A stretch of 64,000 nt of DNA from contig JAXRKN010000039.1 of the NCBI GenBank assembly GCA_038502055.1, positions 2,728,001-2,792,000 on the forward strand, in the 5' to 3' direction. How positions within the stretch are numbered: the first letter of the stretch is position 1; every line of letters starts with the position of its first letter. The DNA comes from Tanytarsus gracilentus (lineage: Eukaryota; Arthropoda; Insecta; Diptera; Chironomidae). A model generated the notes under the pieces. It had not been told where the DNA came from, did no database searches, and was given only the letters and a program-made list of their open reading frames with translations. Both the position numbers and the translations under genes were made by a program. Below, piece by piece: positions 12,529-24,992 of the stretch.

Positions 12529-15500
12529 TGTCTCTTGAGGGGGAAAAACGATTTTCTTAGCTCGACTTTTTTCACTCTCACTGAAAACTTTTTTCTTCTT
12601 TTATATTTTTTGTAGTTATTTATTTAAATGCATTTTTCGCTTTTTCATTGCATTCTTGACTCTCCGCTCTCCTTTTTATGTTATTTTATATTATTTTTTT
12701 TCTCTCACTCCCTCTCTTCTTGTCGTCAGTTGATCTTTTCACTTTCTTCCTTCACTCCACGATTTTTATTTTTTTTTCAACTTATTTTTTATGTGTTTCA
12801 ATGCAAAATGTTAACGATCATCTCTTTCCTTTGCATTTTACTTCTTTTATTTACACACACACAAACTTTCACTCCAACGCTTTGATGCACTTTGATCCTT
12901 TTTTCACTTCTTCTTCTTCTTCTTATATTTTTCCTATTTAATTTATTTATCGTTATTTGGTATTAATTACTGTAAAGCTCTCGTGGCCAGTTGAATTTAT
13001 GTGAGCATTCAATTTAATGCCTGCAATTACAATTTTTAAATGAAGATTAATGTGCGATTATGTGCGAGATCTTATCGACTCGCTTTTGGGGCAGATCATG
13101 TATATTTGAGTGTGAGCGATTTAATCACAAACATAACAGCGAATAATTTTTTAAAAGATCATAAAAGAACCTTTTTTTTATTTAAGAGAAACTATTTAAT
13201 GAGCTTTTGAGTATTCATAAAAATTGGCATTTTAGTCTCGTTGCCATTTAAAAGGTTTATCTTAAAAATTATGATATTCATAGCCATTCGGTAAATTTCA
13301 CTTTCTTTTCATTTTTCTCCTTTTTGAGTTCCAAATGCATTTTTTAAGATCATAATTTTTTACTTCTTCTTCTTGAGCCTGTTTTTGAACAATCCGAATT
13401 AAGCTCTGTGTGAGGAAAAGAAAAAAGTTTCCTACATTATATTTTTTTTTTTTGAAAAGATCTATAAGTTTCACTTTCTTGGAATATTTACACTGGCATT
13501 AACGATGCGAATTTGCTTGTGCAAAAAAAAATTACAAGTTCTTCGCCATATTTTGTAGCAAACATGAAAGTCACTGAATTAGTTTATGGCGGTGGAAATG
13601 CATTTTATCTCTCGCCACTCTCCCGCTTACTAAATGTGCAAATGCACAATTGTAACAAGATGGAGAAGAAAGCATCTCATTGAAATGGTCATGGCAGTGA
13701 ACAGGCCACCAGTAGACACTTTATTTGTTGTGAAATATTTAAATTTTAAATTTATATTTCACTTCAGATCTTCACAATTACTGAACTGTGTATCATGTTG
13801 ACGACGACACACTTTCTATCAACGCTGATGAGAAAAATTTAAATGAAAACTTAGTGCTGAGAAAAATTGTTTTTTTTCTACGCTCTTTCTTTTTAACCGA
13901 TAAAAAATTGAACTGTGGCAAGGTCGTTTACCACAGAAATGCGTTTTAGAAATGGAAAACCACACAAAAGTTTGTTGATGAATTGATGAATGATTTGTAA
14001 TTTGATGCTTGTTATTCAAATTTCTAGGCATCACGAAAGTTTCAAACCACTTTAAAATAATCCAAAGCACTTAAGATCGCCATCACGTTAGCCTACGATA
14101 ATGTGTCATCAAATATCGCACAAAGATGTTCATCATAATGACAATGTCACCATCTCTTTTTCACATGCTAAATACACCACTTAAATATCTCACTCGATTG
14201 TTTACAAATTGGCGAGAGATTTGCGGGTGAAATTTTTCTTTCCACTCTCGTGCGACTTAAATTTCTCGTGGGAGTTATGCTCATTTAAATTTGGTTACAA
14301 AAAAAACTTTCACGATCGTTTCACAGACAGCTCAAGAAGAAGAGAAAAAGATTCTCACACACAATTTTTTTTCATTTATTCTGCACACTTTCTTTCGATC
14401 TGATTTTGATCGGGTATTTAACATCGCTTTGAAAGATTATTTGTGATTAAATTGCTCATTTTCTAGGGATTTTTATCTCTTCACTCTGATCGCATTAAAT
14501 ATTTTTTAAATCTCACTTTTATTTTTTTTTCTTACAATTTTTTAACCGATTTATTTTTCGAAAAAATTCAATACACGAGAGACGACCTTCCTTCAGCGAG
14601 ATCTCAAATAAGTCTGAATAAAGCAAAACTCAGTTTTGTACGAAAGCGAAGACTTTTTTTTTGTTGAAGAGTGGAAAAGAAAAATAAAAGTTGGAGGAAT
14701 ATTTTTTACTTTTTCCAACACTCATACTGATGCAGCCATTATGCATAAAAATATAAAAATAAACACACACACACAAACGTGTTCAACGATGACGATCAAC
14801 AACAGTAAGCAGCGTCGTGCGGTGAATGAAAGGCGATGGCGGGTGTAGAAAAAGTTTTTATTTTTCCTCTAGTTTTCGGAGTGTGCAAAAAATTGCAGTG
14901 CTGCATAACATGAAAAGAGTTTTTATTGGATTTGAGAGATGAAATAACGAAATTACTAAATTATAACAGCCGATAAAAAAAACATGCATGTGAGTTCAAT
15001 GCATCTTGCACTTGATGGTAAATGAACTCAATTTAAATTCGAGAAAATCAAGTTAATTCACTACTAATTTTCAATTTAACAATCACCTTCCGTATCTTTC
15101 AAATCTCGAAATGATTTAAAACGCATAAAATTAAATGTCGTGACTTTGTTAAAATAAAATCAAGCTCAAAGTGAAATTTTTTCTTCTTCCAAAAAAAGAG
15201 TAAAATTTCTCAAACAATATTTTTTCAATTATCAACCTAAAGTCATTTAATCATCATACACATATAATGATATCATCGCATAATTGCGTTCACTCGAAAA
15301 TTAAAAATAATGTTACGTTATTGGAAAGCCCTTAAATTGGGCTTCAAGACAATTTCTCTCACTCTCTCACTGACTTTCCTTGAAGAAGGTCGAATGAAAT
15401 TATATAGCATGCATGTATGATGTGCGTATTGTCTGGGGTAGACATAAAAAGATCAGTAGCCACTCAATCCAAGTAAAAATGAGTGAATTTTGTGAAAGCG

Positions 15501-17149
15501 CGTCTCGCAATGATTTTTTTCCGTATTTATCGTTTTTGGTATGATGTCATTTGGGGCTTTTTTAACGCAATCACCTCAATTCTTCGAGATCCCCATTTTA
15601 AAAGCGACTAAAGTGCACTAATCATGCATTTATTCGAAAAAGAAGAAAATTGTCAGTAAAATCTCGAAAGCATTAGATTCTTCGCTTTGTGGCAATTGAA
15701 ATTAATTCGCGATTAAGAAAGTATTTTCCTCGCTTTTGTTAATCGATTATATTTTTTTTGTGGGAAATGGAGATAAAAATAACCAAACATTTAATTGCTT
15801 TAATTTAAGGTGAGAAATTGATTCGAACTCGCATGGAGGGACTTGAAGTGAAATATCGGAAGGAAATTTTATTCGCCATTCCTCAGCTAATTACTGTGGA
15901 ATTAAAATTTTAATGAAGGATTTCGGCATTATGAGGTGTAAAATATATCATTTGGAAATTAGTTCCTGTGAGTGGTAATTAGTGGTGTAACTTCAGTGGT
16001 TTTAATTTGCCTAAAATTTATTTCCTCTTTTGGTTTCTTTTAAAAGGGAAATTTTAAATGAAAACTCTAAAATTCATGCCTGAGCAGATTTCGTTGACTA
16101 TCTAAAAACTCTCAAGTGTCATTTAAAAATTTAAAATTATTACGAGATTTAAAACGGATGCAAGAAACATAAAAAACTTTAACCAAGCCAAGGCAAAAAC
16201 AAAACTATAATTTTGGTATTCCCTATTTTGACAATTTCTCAACGCCCAAAATTCAAAATTACCCGGATTGAGATTCAATGTCGAATTTAATTTTGACATC
16301 AAAACTCTTCTCAACTCTAACTTTCGCCATGTTTTCCACAAACTCACGATTTTCCAATTAATCATTGAGGTAAATCTGACAACATAATTCATTCATAATG
16401 TCATTCGATACAAAAATCACGATCACTTTCATCTATTACATAAACTCTGTTTTTTTATTTCGCAGCTACCGATATTGAAGAAAGTCAAGAAGAGGAAAAA
16501 GATATTGATGAGTGAAGAGGAAGTATTTGTGACTGACTAAGCTGACATATGTGTGTGCGTCGCGGGTATGACATCATATGTGCGAGTGGAAAGGAAAGAA
16601 TTGCAAAAAGTGCTCCATTCCGATATTGTGTGTGCACAATAATAATGTACAATTTTATAATACATCCGCATACATACAATCGCTCACGGGCGAGCATTTC
16701 AGCAAATTGTCATCGTGGATTGTCTTCTTTTTCCTTTTTCATGTAGATAACTCTGCTTACTCTCGTGACCACTGATGATGTATGTGCACTCTTTTGTTTG
16801 TATATATGGAACATGAAAAGAAAAAGTTTTTTTTTTAAAAAAATAAAGGATTGGTTACTTAGTCAAATATTTAAGTGAATTTTATTAAATAAATTTCCAT
16901 CCCTTGAACAGATTCATATCGAACTCAAGTACTGTAAAATATGCAGCATCAACAATTCAACGGTGTATAGTGAAATGATCTCAAGATTGAAATTGAAAGT
17001 TTTTCTTCTTCTTTTAACATTAACCACCATTCATGAGCGAGATGTAATGAATACTTTTTCTTCTTTCCCATAAAACAAAACAAATGCTGACCATGAGAGA
17101 AAGAAGAAAATTTATTCGGCGATAGTTAAGATAATAATAAAACTTAAAC
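12529..17149. other. Intergenic; pyrimidine-rich stretch upstream of the 844-aa protease
   Basis: About 4.6 kb without a supported gene. From roughly 12540 to 12960 the plus strand is strongly T/C-rich with CTT runs; on the protease's own strand this is a purine-rich 5' flank or leader. The open frames there (up to 87 codons) are Phe/Leu/Ser runs caused by composition. The rest is AT-rich. No tRNA-like boxes or transposon ends were recognised. Confidence 0.5.
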
Positions 17150-17306
17150 AAAAAATGTTTCAAAACCCACACGTGGGTGTTGCCGCGTAACCCACTTGTA
17201 ACAGATCAGTGTTTGAAAATCAAGTGCATAAAAAATGAGTTTAAGTCAATCCGGACACTTTGGCTGTCCGTGGCAGTCCTGTTCGAACATTCCTCAATAA
17301 TCGTCT

Positions 17307-17903
17307 ATGTCATTAGATTCCTGGTCCAATTACGAGTTCAAGGATACCCATGAAGTCATAGTTCTGAAAAATGGACATTTTGGCTGTCCGTGGTACTACT
17401 GGCCGGCCTTGATTAGCATTTATCAAAAATCATCTATGTCAATAGATTCCTGGTTCAATTTCAAGTTCAACGAGGTACATGAATCCATAGTTCTGAAAAA
17501 TGGACATTATGGTTGTCCGTGGCAGTACTGGTCGACCATGATGGACATTCCTCAAAAATCATCAATGCCAATCGATTTCTGGTTCAATTTTGAGTTTAAC
17601 GAGGCCTATGAAGCCATAGTTCTGAAAAATGGACATTATGGCTGTCCGTGGCACTACTGGCCGTCTATGATAGACATTCATCAAAAATCATCAATGCCAA
17701 TCGATTCCTGGTCCAATCACGAGTTCAACGATACCCATGAAGCCATAGTTCTGAAAAATGGACATTTTGGCTGTCTGTGGCACGACCATAGGTCACGACT
17801 CGAAAAATCATGTATGTCAATCGATTCCTGGTCAAGTTACGAATCAATGCCAATCGATTTCTGGTCCAATCACGAGTTCAACGATACCCATGAAGCCATA
17901 TAA
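17307..17903 (+). repeat. Central 129-bp tandem repeats of HINE copy B
   Basis: Three full units of 129 bp, one shortened unit and two partial units. Because 129 is divisible by three and one frame lacks stops, the array reads as 43-residue repeats around a GHYGCPWHYW core, giving a 198-codon open frame. Copy A carries an upstream ATG-led part that is cut here by a TAA near 17299. Differences between units often change the amino acid, so I see no sign that the frame is kept by selection. Confidence 0.75.
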
Positions 17904-18065
17904 GAGAAAATTTGTATGGAAAATGGACGGTATGGCCGTCCATGGCACGACCATAGGTCATGACTCAAAAAATAGTCAGTGCCTGCACATATAGACCCTA
18001 AGAGCTACCATCTGGCGAAAACTAGAAGTCTCTAGCTGGTCCAGGGACCGAGATCTCGCTTGTGC

Positions 18066-18116
18066 AGACGGACGGACGGACAGACGGACGGACGGACGGA
18101 CGGACGGACGGACGGA
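18066..18116 (+). repeat. (ACGG)n/(GTCY)n microsatellite inside the HINE
   Basis: About 12 tetranucleotide units of GACG with one GACA interruption. The same tract occurs in the other copy (about 39531-39569) with fewer units, so it varies in length between copies. Confidence 0.85.
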
Positions 18117-18163
18117 ATCACGAGCATATAAGCGTTACACCACTTTGTGGGTTACGCTAAAAA

Positions 18164-20536
18164 GTGCGTAGATTGTATAAGATTTTGGGATAAAAAGAAA
18201 TTTTTTTATGACCCGCATGAAATGATTGTAATTTCGTAATCAAAGACCAAGGTGAAGGTAATGCGGTGTAAAAATTAACGAGGAGGGAGAGCAGAGAAGG
18301 TATTTGATCAATCTCACTGGCGCCAGTGTTATTGCAGGTTGTAATTAAAAAACGTATGATAAAGTTCACTTGAGCTCCTTAAAAATAAAAGTTGCATCTT
18401 GAGTGCACTTTTAGAAAAAGAAATTTCTTGAACGTTCACTACTTGTCTTACTCACACCTCATGTTCAAGGTTGTTTCCTCATAATCACTCTCATTTTCGT
18501 ACACTTTTTTCTTCCATACAGCGCACCTCGTTCGTGTAAAACTGAGAGAGCAACTTGAAGTAGTTGTTCACTCACATAATAACTGCTTCGTTAATATTTT
18601 TATTTCCTCGGTGGTGAAATGGAAAGTATTTTTTTTACGAAATTTCTCTAAAATTACCATGATTGATGGTGCATGTATGGTTGTATGGATAAACACCTTT
18701 CAACAAAAAACCGTAGGAACGTAAAATTGCGTTAATATTTGTTTCATAATTGGCCGCAGCATTGGGCATTGTTTGACCTTGCGGTAATTTTTGATGAGTT
18801 TCTCGCTAAAATGCGCTTATGACTTATATAACGAGGCGATTAATGCATGTGACAATCAATCAATACATGAAAAATTGCATGCGATGAGTTGAAAATTTTC
18901 AAAATTCTTCCATCTAATTGGCAATTGTTTACGCTGTCGAGAGTGAAAAGTGAAAATGCAGTCAATTGCTTTATATTTTTTCCTCCCGCAAAACGACACA
19001 GCTTTAAAAACTCTCTTTTACTTTCAAGGTTTAGTTCAAGTTTGTGCATAGCACATTTTTTTAATGCAAGAGTTTTTGAATTTTTTGACTTTGGTTAAAA
19101 ATACAGAAAATTATTCTTAATTAATTATTGAGTGTCAAAATCAATTACCAAGTCGAGAACTTTTACAACAAAATCTTAAATTAAACGCATTTTGAGCATT
19201 TCATAAGAAAATAAAATTTTAAAATTTTTGTTATCACTTCAATGTATTCAAATCGAAAGAAAAAGAAATGCAAAAAGTTTATTGAACAGCAGCAATTGAG
19301 CGAGAGAGAGAAAAAATCAAACAAAGTCATGGATATGCGAGGCAGCAACAGTAAAATTGCAAAACTGGATTTAAAGCAACAACAATTCGGGAGGAGCAGA
19401 AATTTCACTTTCATTGCAAATCACGTTTTTCTCTCTCACTCACCCAACATTGACTTATACAGTGCTCACGCTCGATTATCGTTATTACCGGTCAATCAAG
19501 AAATTTCTTCGATTTTCCTAAAATGACAACCTCTCGCGGGGTGTCATTGCACATATCATAACATAGGTGCGTCATAAATGATGGAAGTGAAGAAAGTGTA
19601 CGAGTTCAATGATCGATGCTGAGATGTTACGCAATATTGAGCATGGGTGTGGTGGCAATCAGCAAGGTGATCATTTGTTCACAGTTTGCGGTTTAAGATC
19701 AATGACATGTAATGCAATTTACAAAACATTTCGCTTCAATTCACTTTTAAGGCAATTAACGCAAATATGAGGAATTCTTCATGTGAGCACCCCAAAAAAT
19801 TACGAAATTAATTCGAATGAAAGAAAAAAGAAATGAAAATTGCGTTCAACGAACATGTTACTTAATTTCTGCGCCACTATTAATTGATCTCGTTCGTGCA
19901 ATGAGAGCCTTAAACTTGAAAAAAAATAGCTGAAAAATATTTCAACAACAAATCGCTTCCACTACCATTGCCAATGGTCATGCTTTCTTAATTTTCACTT
20001 CGGTTAATGTCAGCGCGCTTTTTGTTTTCGATTTTCGATACAATTGTAGCGTGGAAGCTTGAAGTAGTTAGTGAGCGAGAGAGTAATGTTTGTGTTAATG
20101 TAATATATGAATAGCCATAAAAAAATGAATAGCCAAACGATGATGATCGCACCGGAGAGATTATTATGCAACATCTTCCTCTTCTTATTAATCACTTTCA
20201 CAAAAATAAAGATCACATAAGTTGTTTTTTACGGTTGAAGAGCAAAAAAAGTATTGCAAAGTGGACGGAAGTAAATCTTTATACCTGAAAGTAAATTAAT
20301 TTATGGAATGATGAAATTTAATTTACTCAAAAATTAAGATTTTGATTGCTAAAATTGATTTTGAAATAATTTCACAAACTTTATGTTGAAGATGTCGCGA
20401 AAACCTTCAAGACGAAAATTAAAAATCGCAGAAACCTTAAAATTTTTATTTTTTAATTAAATAATTTCAACCAAAACCTAAAAATTTCTATAAATTTGAC
20501 AGTAATATTTCAAAATTAGAGATTTGATAAAGTTTA
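18164..20536. other. Intergenic, no gene recognised
   Basis: AT-rich sequence between the HINE copy and the hAT-like element. Only short unsupported frames are present (up to 94 codons near 19242, Lys/Ser-rich). No RNA gene or repeat was recognised. Confidence 0.45.
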
Positions 20537-20585
20537 AACATGATCAAGGGGCTGACACTCTCCGTATACGGAAAAATTTGCACCC

Positions 20586-20706
20586 GTTTTTTCAGTTTTC
20601 TTCCGTTTTTTCCGTTATTTTCCGTTTTCTTCCGTTTTTTCCGTTTTCTTCCGTTATTCTCCGTTTTCTTCCGTTATTTTCCGTTTTTGTTCATATTTTT
20701 CCGTTT
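20586..20706 (+). repeat. Left subterminal CCGTT array of the hAT-like element
   Basis: About a dozen short units of TTCCGTTTT/TTCCGTTATT in tandem. A matching array sits near the right end (22036-22156) in direct orientation. Repeated subterminal motifs are known as transposase-binding regions in hAT elements; that role here is inference. Confidence 0.7.
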
Positions 20707-21691
20707 TTCTTTCAAAGAAAAAAAAATTGTTTCAAAGAATTTTGCCTTTAAAAACGAGAAAAATTACTAATTTTTAATTTTTTTGCAAAAGGTGGACGCT
20801 TTTGAGTCATAGTAAAAATGAAAAAAGACTCGGTAATGTTTTATTCAGCATTAAAATTTTTACAATTTTGAGCGCTGACTTGAATATTTTTACCTTGTAA
20901 AAAAGCATATTTTACTGCATTTAAAGAAAATTTAGATAAAATTTTTAAAATTATTAAATTTGTTATTCCGCTGGTTATTCTTCATAATTAGTTGCCAGAA
21001 TTCGTTAAAAAAATAATTTAATTTTTAACCGCTGAACTTACTGAGTCTTACAAAACCAGAATATTCAGCGTTCAATTCAGCTCAACATATTAGAAAATAA
21101 TTAATCTTTTTAAAGAGTTTTAACTTGATTAATTCTGTTTTGATATAAAGTTAAAAATATTTTGAAGTGTGTTCACGGTTTAAGTTAATTAAACTCACGA
21201 TCAATAATTTAAAAATGTTTAAACAGCATAAACAAAAAAATCTTTTTTATTATGACTCTGGTGCAAAAAGTTTCAAATAGTAATAATTTAAAATAATTCT
21301 AATTTGGTGTAAAAAGTTAGAAAATAATTCTAATTTGTAAAAATTTGCACCAGGAACCGATTAAAATTTGATTTTTTGGGTCTTGTTATAAAATATATTT
21401 TTAATTCAGAAATTATTATTTTATAAAAACTATGATTTCAATGGTTTTCAATTTTTCATTCAGCAGCTCTTATAATAAATGAAATGCTTCAATTTAGGAC
21501 ACTATAACAGGCCTGCAGACTAGAGACATATTGTTTTTTTTAAACAAGTGGTCAGTAAAGTGCATTGCACTAGTAAAACAAGCTGTGATATTGATACCAT
21601 ACTCCTTTTGATTTAACGAAAATCATGAAATAATTGTTTGATAAAACTGGCATTGTTGGATGGTGATTACTTAAAAAAATATTCAAATGAC

Positions 21692-21920
21692 ATTAAAAAT
21701 GGACATTAGTGGCACTTCTGAATGTCCATGATGGTAAAGTCCACCAAAAATTCATCAATGTCAATCAATACCTGGTCCAATCACGAGTTCAACAAGGTTC
21801 ATGAAGCCATAGTTCTGAAAAATGGGCATTAGTGGCACTCCTGGCCGACCATTATGGACCCGACTCGAAAAATATTCACAAAAATCAATTCTAGGTTCAA
21901 TTTAGAACTCAACGAGTAAT
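21692..21920 (+). repeat. Decayed 129-bp HINE-type repeat inside the hAT-like element
   Basis: About two units recognisable by shared stretches such as TCAATGTCAATC, CCTGGTCCAATCACGAGTTC and GAAGCCATAGTTCTGAAAAA. The frame is broken by stops and indels. Either a HINE inserted here and decayed, or the hAT-like element picked up the repeat. Confidence 0.7.
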
Positions 21921-22185
21921 TGACGAATTTTTAATAATTTATATAAACTAAAAATATCAAATTTACTTGAAAAAAATTTAGGCAAAGAAAAAATATGTGA
22001 AGTTTTAAACGGAAAGTGTTTTCGGTTTGCCCTAATTTTTTCCGTTTTCTTCCGTTTTTTCCGTTTTCTTCCGTTAATTTCCGTTTTTTCCGTTTTCTTC
22101 CGTTATTTTCCGTTTTTTCCGTTTTTTGCTAAAAATTTTCCGTTTTTTCCGTTAAAACGGAGAGTGTCAGCCCCTTGAACATGAT

Positions 22186-23109
22186 TGATATCTCATGATA
22201 TTTTAACATTCAACTTTGATGCATTTTTCCAACAATTACTGTCATGTTGTGACATAAAAATAAAATAAAATAAAAAGTTGTGTAATGACATTTTTTAGTT
22301 TCTGCTCTCTTTTGCGATTATGGCGATGCATTTTAAAAATGAACGATAATTTTCTTCAATGTACACATCATACATATCATAAAATGACAACAAAACAGAT
22401 AATAATTAAGTAATTATATTTTGCTCGCAATATCACTCCGCTATTTGAACATAATATGCAAAAATGAAGAAAAATTTTATTGTTATGAATGACAATGGAA
22501 GCTTTTAAATTTTATGTGTTTAAATTTTTATCGCTAGTGAATAAAAGTGAGATTTAAAAATTTCCCAACAGTTTTTTAAGATTTGAAATTAAAGCTCTAA
22601 CTTGAGCTTTTTACGCATGCGTGTTATGCTTCTGCGTTTATGTTTTAAACTTTTAACATTACAAAAACTTTAAAATATTCTTTTTTTAAGTTTATTTATT
22701 CAATTTTTATTTATTTTTTTTGTCCCTTCTTCTGTCTTGGGTGCTGTGCCTTATTGCCCTCTTGTCTTGGTTTTTTTGTCGTTAAATTTCCACTTTTAAT
22801 CCACTTTTTATTTAAATTTAATTTGATTTTCATTTTAATTTTCAAGTTTTTTTATATCAACCGGCAACTCTCCCATTCATGCCTACAAATCAGCTGATCG
22901 AGGTATCGTTAAGTCTCTCTGCAATTGAAATCATGACTTGAATTTTTAATCACAAATTTTGCTCACTAAATTCGATTGAGAGCTCAAAAAAATTCTTGAA
23001 TACTCAACAAATAAATTCGCTCAGTTTTCGATTAAGTGTCAAGCAGTCATCATTAAATAAAATTTTTATGTGATCTAATTTTTATCTGCCATTAATTTAA
23101 TTTTCTGAG
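22186..23109. other. Intergenic upstream of lipase 1
   Basis: Non-coding sequence between the hAT-like element and the first lipase exon. It should contain the lipase 1 promoter; no element could be singled out. Confidence 0.45.
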
Positions 23110-24992
23110 ATGCACCAAAAAATACTCACACGTTCAACAATTTTTATGATATTCGGTAAAATTACTTTGTGGCTTGCAATTTAAATTTAAACTGCACTCA
23201 ATTTTGTGTGAATAACAGTTATGTGCTAATTTAATTTAGTGGAATATGGAGGAAATAAATTGAAGCAAAAAATTCTTATTTTTCAGCAGTTTTCAATTTT
23301 GAAATCGTCTATGCACAAAATATGTCAGAGCCAAATCGTGACAAAGTTTATGTTGGACCATGTGCATGGGTATTGACACCTGAAAGTTGTCCCGACAGCG
23401 ATATTAAATTTTATTTGTACACGAGATTCAATACCGAAGAACGTCAGTTGATTCAAGTTGGTGAAAATTGGGAAAGTTCGACATTGGGAACGTCATTCTA
23501 CAACCCAAGGTATCCAGTGAAAATCATCATTCATGGTGCGAGTACATGAAATGTCAATCAATGTCGCGTTAACATCAATCTCGTCTATTTTTAGGCTACA
23601 ACTCTGACATGATGCTCACTCCACTGATTTACGCAAAAAACGAATATCTCCAACGCGGAGATTACAATTTATTTTTTGTCGACTGGTCAGTGCTTGCTCC
23701 CGCGCCATGCTACCCATCAGCCGTCCACAACACTCGACATGTAGGCGTTTGCATTTCAAAACTTGTTGAACGCATCAGGGAGAGTGGAAATGAAGACATA
23801 CACTTGATAGGGTTTTCGCTCGGCGCACACGTTTGCAATTATGCTTCGACGCGCTTGAAAATGGATAACTACACGTTGCCTAGAATAACTGGATTAGGTA
23901 AGAGATTAATATTTAAAAATTTATTAAAGTAAATTTAAATTTTTAGATCCTGCAATGCCTCTTTTTGTCACCGCTGACATTGACAATAAACTTGACCCAT
24001 CAGATGCTGACTTTGTGGATGTTCTGCATACCAATAGCCTCGTTCAGGGAAAAGTCGAACGATCCGGTCATGTTGTGAGTTGTTTTTAAAGAGTTTTATA
24101 AAATGTTTTAATTTTTATGAACAGGATTTTTACATAAATGGCGGAATTATCCAACCTGGATGCAATGGCTTTGGCATCAATCCTTTTCAGTGCAGTCAGT
24201 GAGTTAAAAAGAGAAAAAAATATTGGAAAAATTTATTAAAATTGCTTTTATAGTCATCGTGCACCTGATTACTTCGCGGAATCAATCCAATCAACCATAG
24301 GTATGACAAACGTTTTAATTCAGAGCTTTTTTATTCAACCCATAAAACTCAATTGTTTCTTTTAACGAGTAATTATGCTCACATTGTTAAACAAAAACCT
24401 GCAGGGTGAAATAAAAATTAATTACATTTTTTTAGTGTAAAAGTCAATGGAGAGAAAAAAATATAAAAAAATTATTTTTCAAACAAAATTTTTATTTCCC
24501 GCAGGCTTTTGGGGTTGGAAGTGTCAGAGCTATTTTTATTATCTCCTCGGCATGTGCGCGCCCACCAGTGAAATGCAGACACTGGCAGGAGAAGATTGTA
24601 GAACAACATCGCGAGGAATGTTTTTCATTAACACGAATGCCGCGTCACCTTACGCAACGGGTAGAATCGTTGACTCGACATCAACCTCCACGAAAAATCA
24701 TCAGGTTTATTTCAACCCCATCTCGCACGTAGATCCGTTTCAGCGGGAGATTGACGTCTTTGGGAAATTGGAAGGAAATTTTAACAATTTCCCATTTTCA
24801 CCCAACGACGACGATGAGTGGACAAATATTTTCGGCAACCACCACGGAACAAATCAAATTTCACAAAATTACATCAACCTACTAAAATATCATCAACCTA
24901 ATTATCAATACAAGAGAAATTGTGACGCAAATGAAAATGAGGCGAAAGTTCGTTGGCCAAACTCGAGATTTAGACGGTTGGGAAATGTCTAG
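23110..24992 (+). CDS. Secreted lipase / phospholipase A1-like, 444 aa, 7 exons
   Basis: Member of the pancreatic-lipase (alpha/beta-hydrolase) family that cleaves ester bonds in acylglycerols or phospholipids. Exons: 23110-23155, 23287-23535, 23595-23897, 23947-24074, 24125-24198, 24254-24300, 24505-24992. The ATG at 23110 is chosen because exon 1 plus the start of exon 2 make a signal peptide ending near IVYAQN. The nucleophile is Ser173 (GFSLGAH), the acid is Asp200 (GLDPAMPLF) and the base is His267 or His268 in the CSHHRAPDYFAES segment, so the triad is complete. The C-terminal part after residue about 285 is Asn-rich. Exon 2 has a tandem CAGCAG acceptor, allowing two start points. A second family member follows 660 bp downstream, consistent with tandem duplication. 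Digestive versus haemolymph role cannot be told. Confidence 0.88.

Larger units (their letters stand above)
17150..18163 (+). mobile_element. HINE (DINE-1/mini-me-like non-autonomous Helentron), copy B
   Basis: A 1014-bp repeat almost identical at both ends to the copy at 38768-39616. It has the parts expected of a Helentron-associated element: a 5' subterminal GCGTAACCCAC at 17185-17195; its inverse GTGGGTTACGC at 18147-18157 as the arm of a 3' hairpin; a (GTCY)n-type microsatellite just before that hairpin (18066-18116, reading as ACGG/ACAG on this strand); and central tandem repeats. The (GTCY)n tract is a hallmark of mini-me/DINE-1 elements in flies. There is no Rep/helicase gene, so it is non-autonomous. 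Exact termini are uncertain because both edges fall in A-runs, and no target duplication could be called. Confidence 0.72.
20545..22177. mobile_element. hAT-like non-autonomous transposon with perfect 8-bp TSD
   Basis: A 1633-bp element flanked by the direct repeat AACATGAT (20537-20544 and 22178-22185). Its ends are inverted repeats of 21 bp beginning CAAGGGGCTGACACTCTCCG. An 8-bp duplication with CA-type termini points to the hAT superfamily. No transposase frame exists. Both subterminal regions carry runs of CCGTTTTCTT/CCGTTATTTT (about 20586-20706 and 22036-22156) in the same orientation. A decayed piece of the HINE 129-bp repeat lies at about 21692-21920. The intact duplication and matching ends suggest a fairly recent insertion. 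Confidence 0.85.

Noticed and set aside
12628..12941. 85-87 codon frames in the pyrimidine-rich tract
   Set aside because: Pure Phe/Ser/Leu composition from CTT runs, overlapping in two frames; upstream flank of the protease gene.
15820..15850. tRNA B-box-like GTTCGAATC on the minus strand
   Set aside because: No matching A box, acceptor stem or cloverleaf in the surrounding 80 bases.
17307..17903. 198-codon frame as a host gene
   Set aside because: It lies entirely within a repeated mobile element, is made of 129-bp tandem units, and its leader part is cut by a TAA.
17150..18163. CRISPR-like array from the 129-bp repeats
   Set aside because: Units are contiguous tandem repeats without spacers, in eukaryotic DNA.
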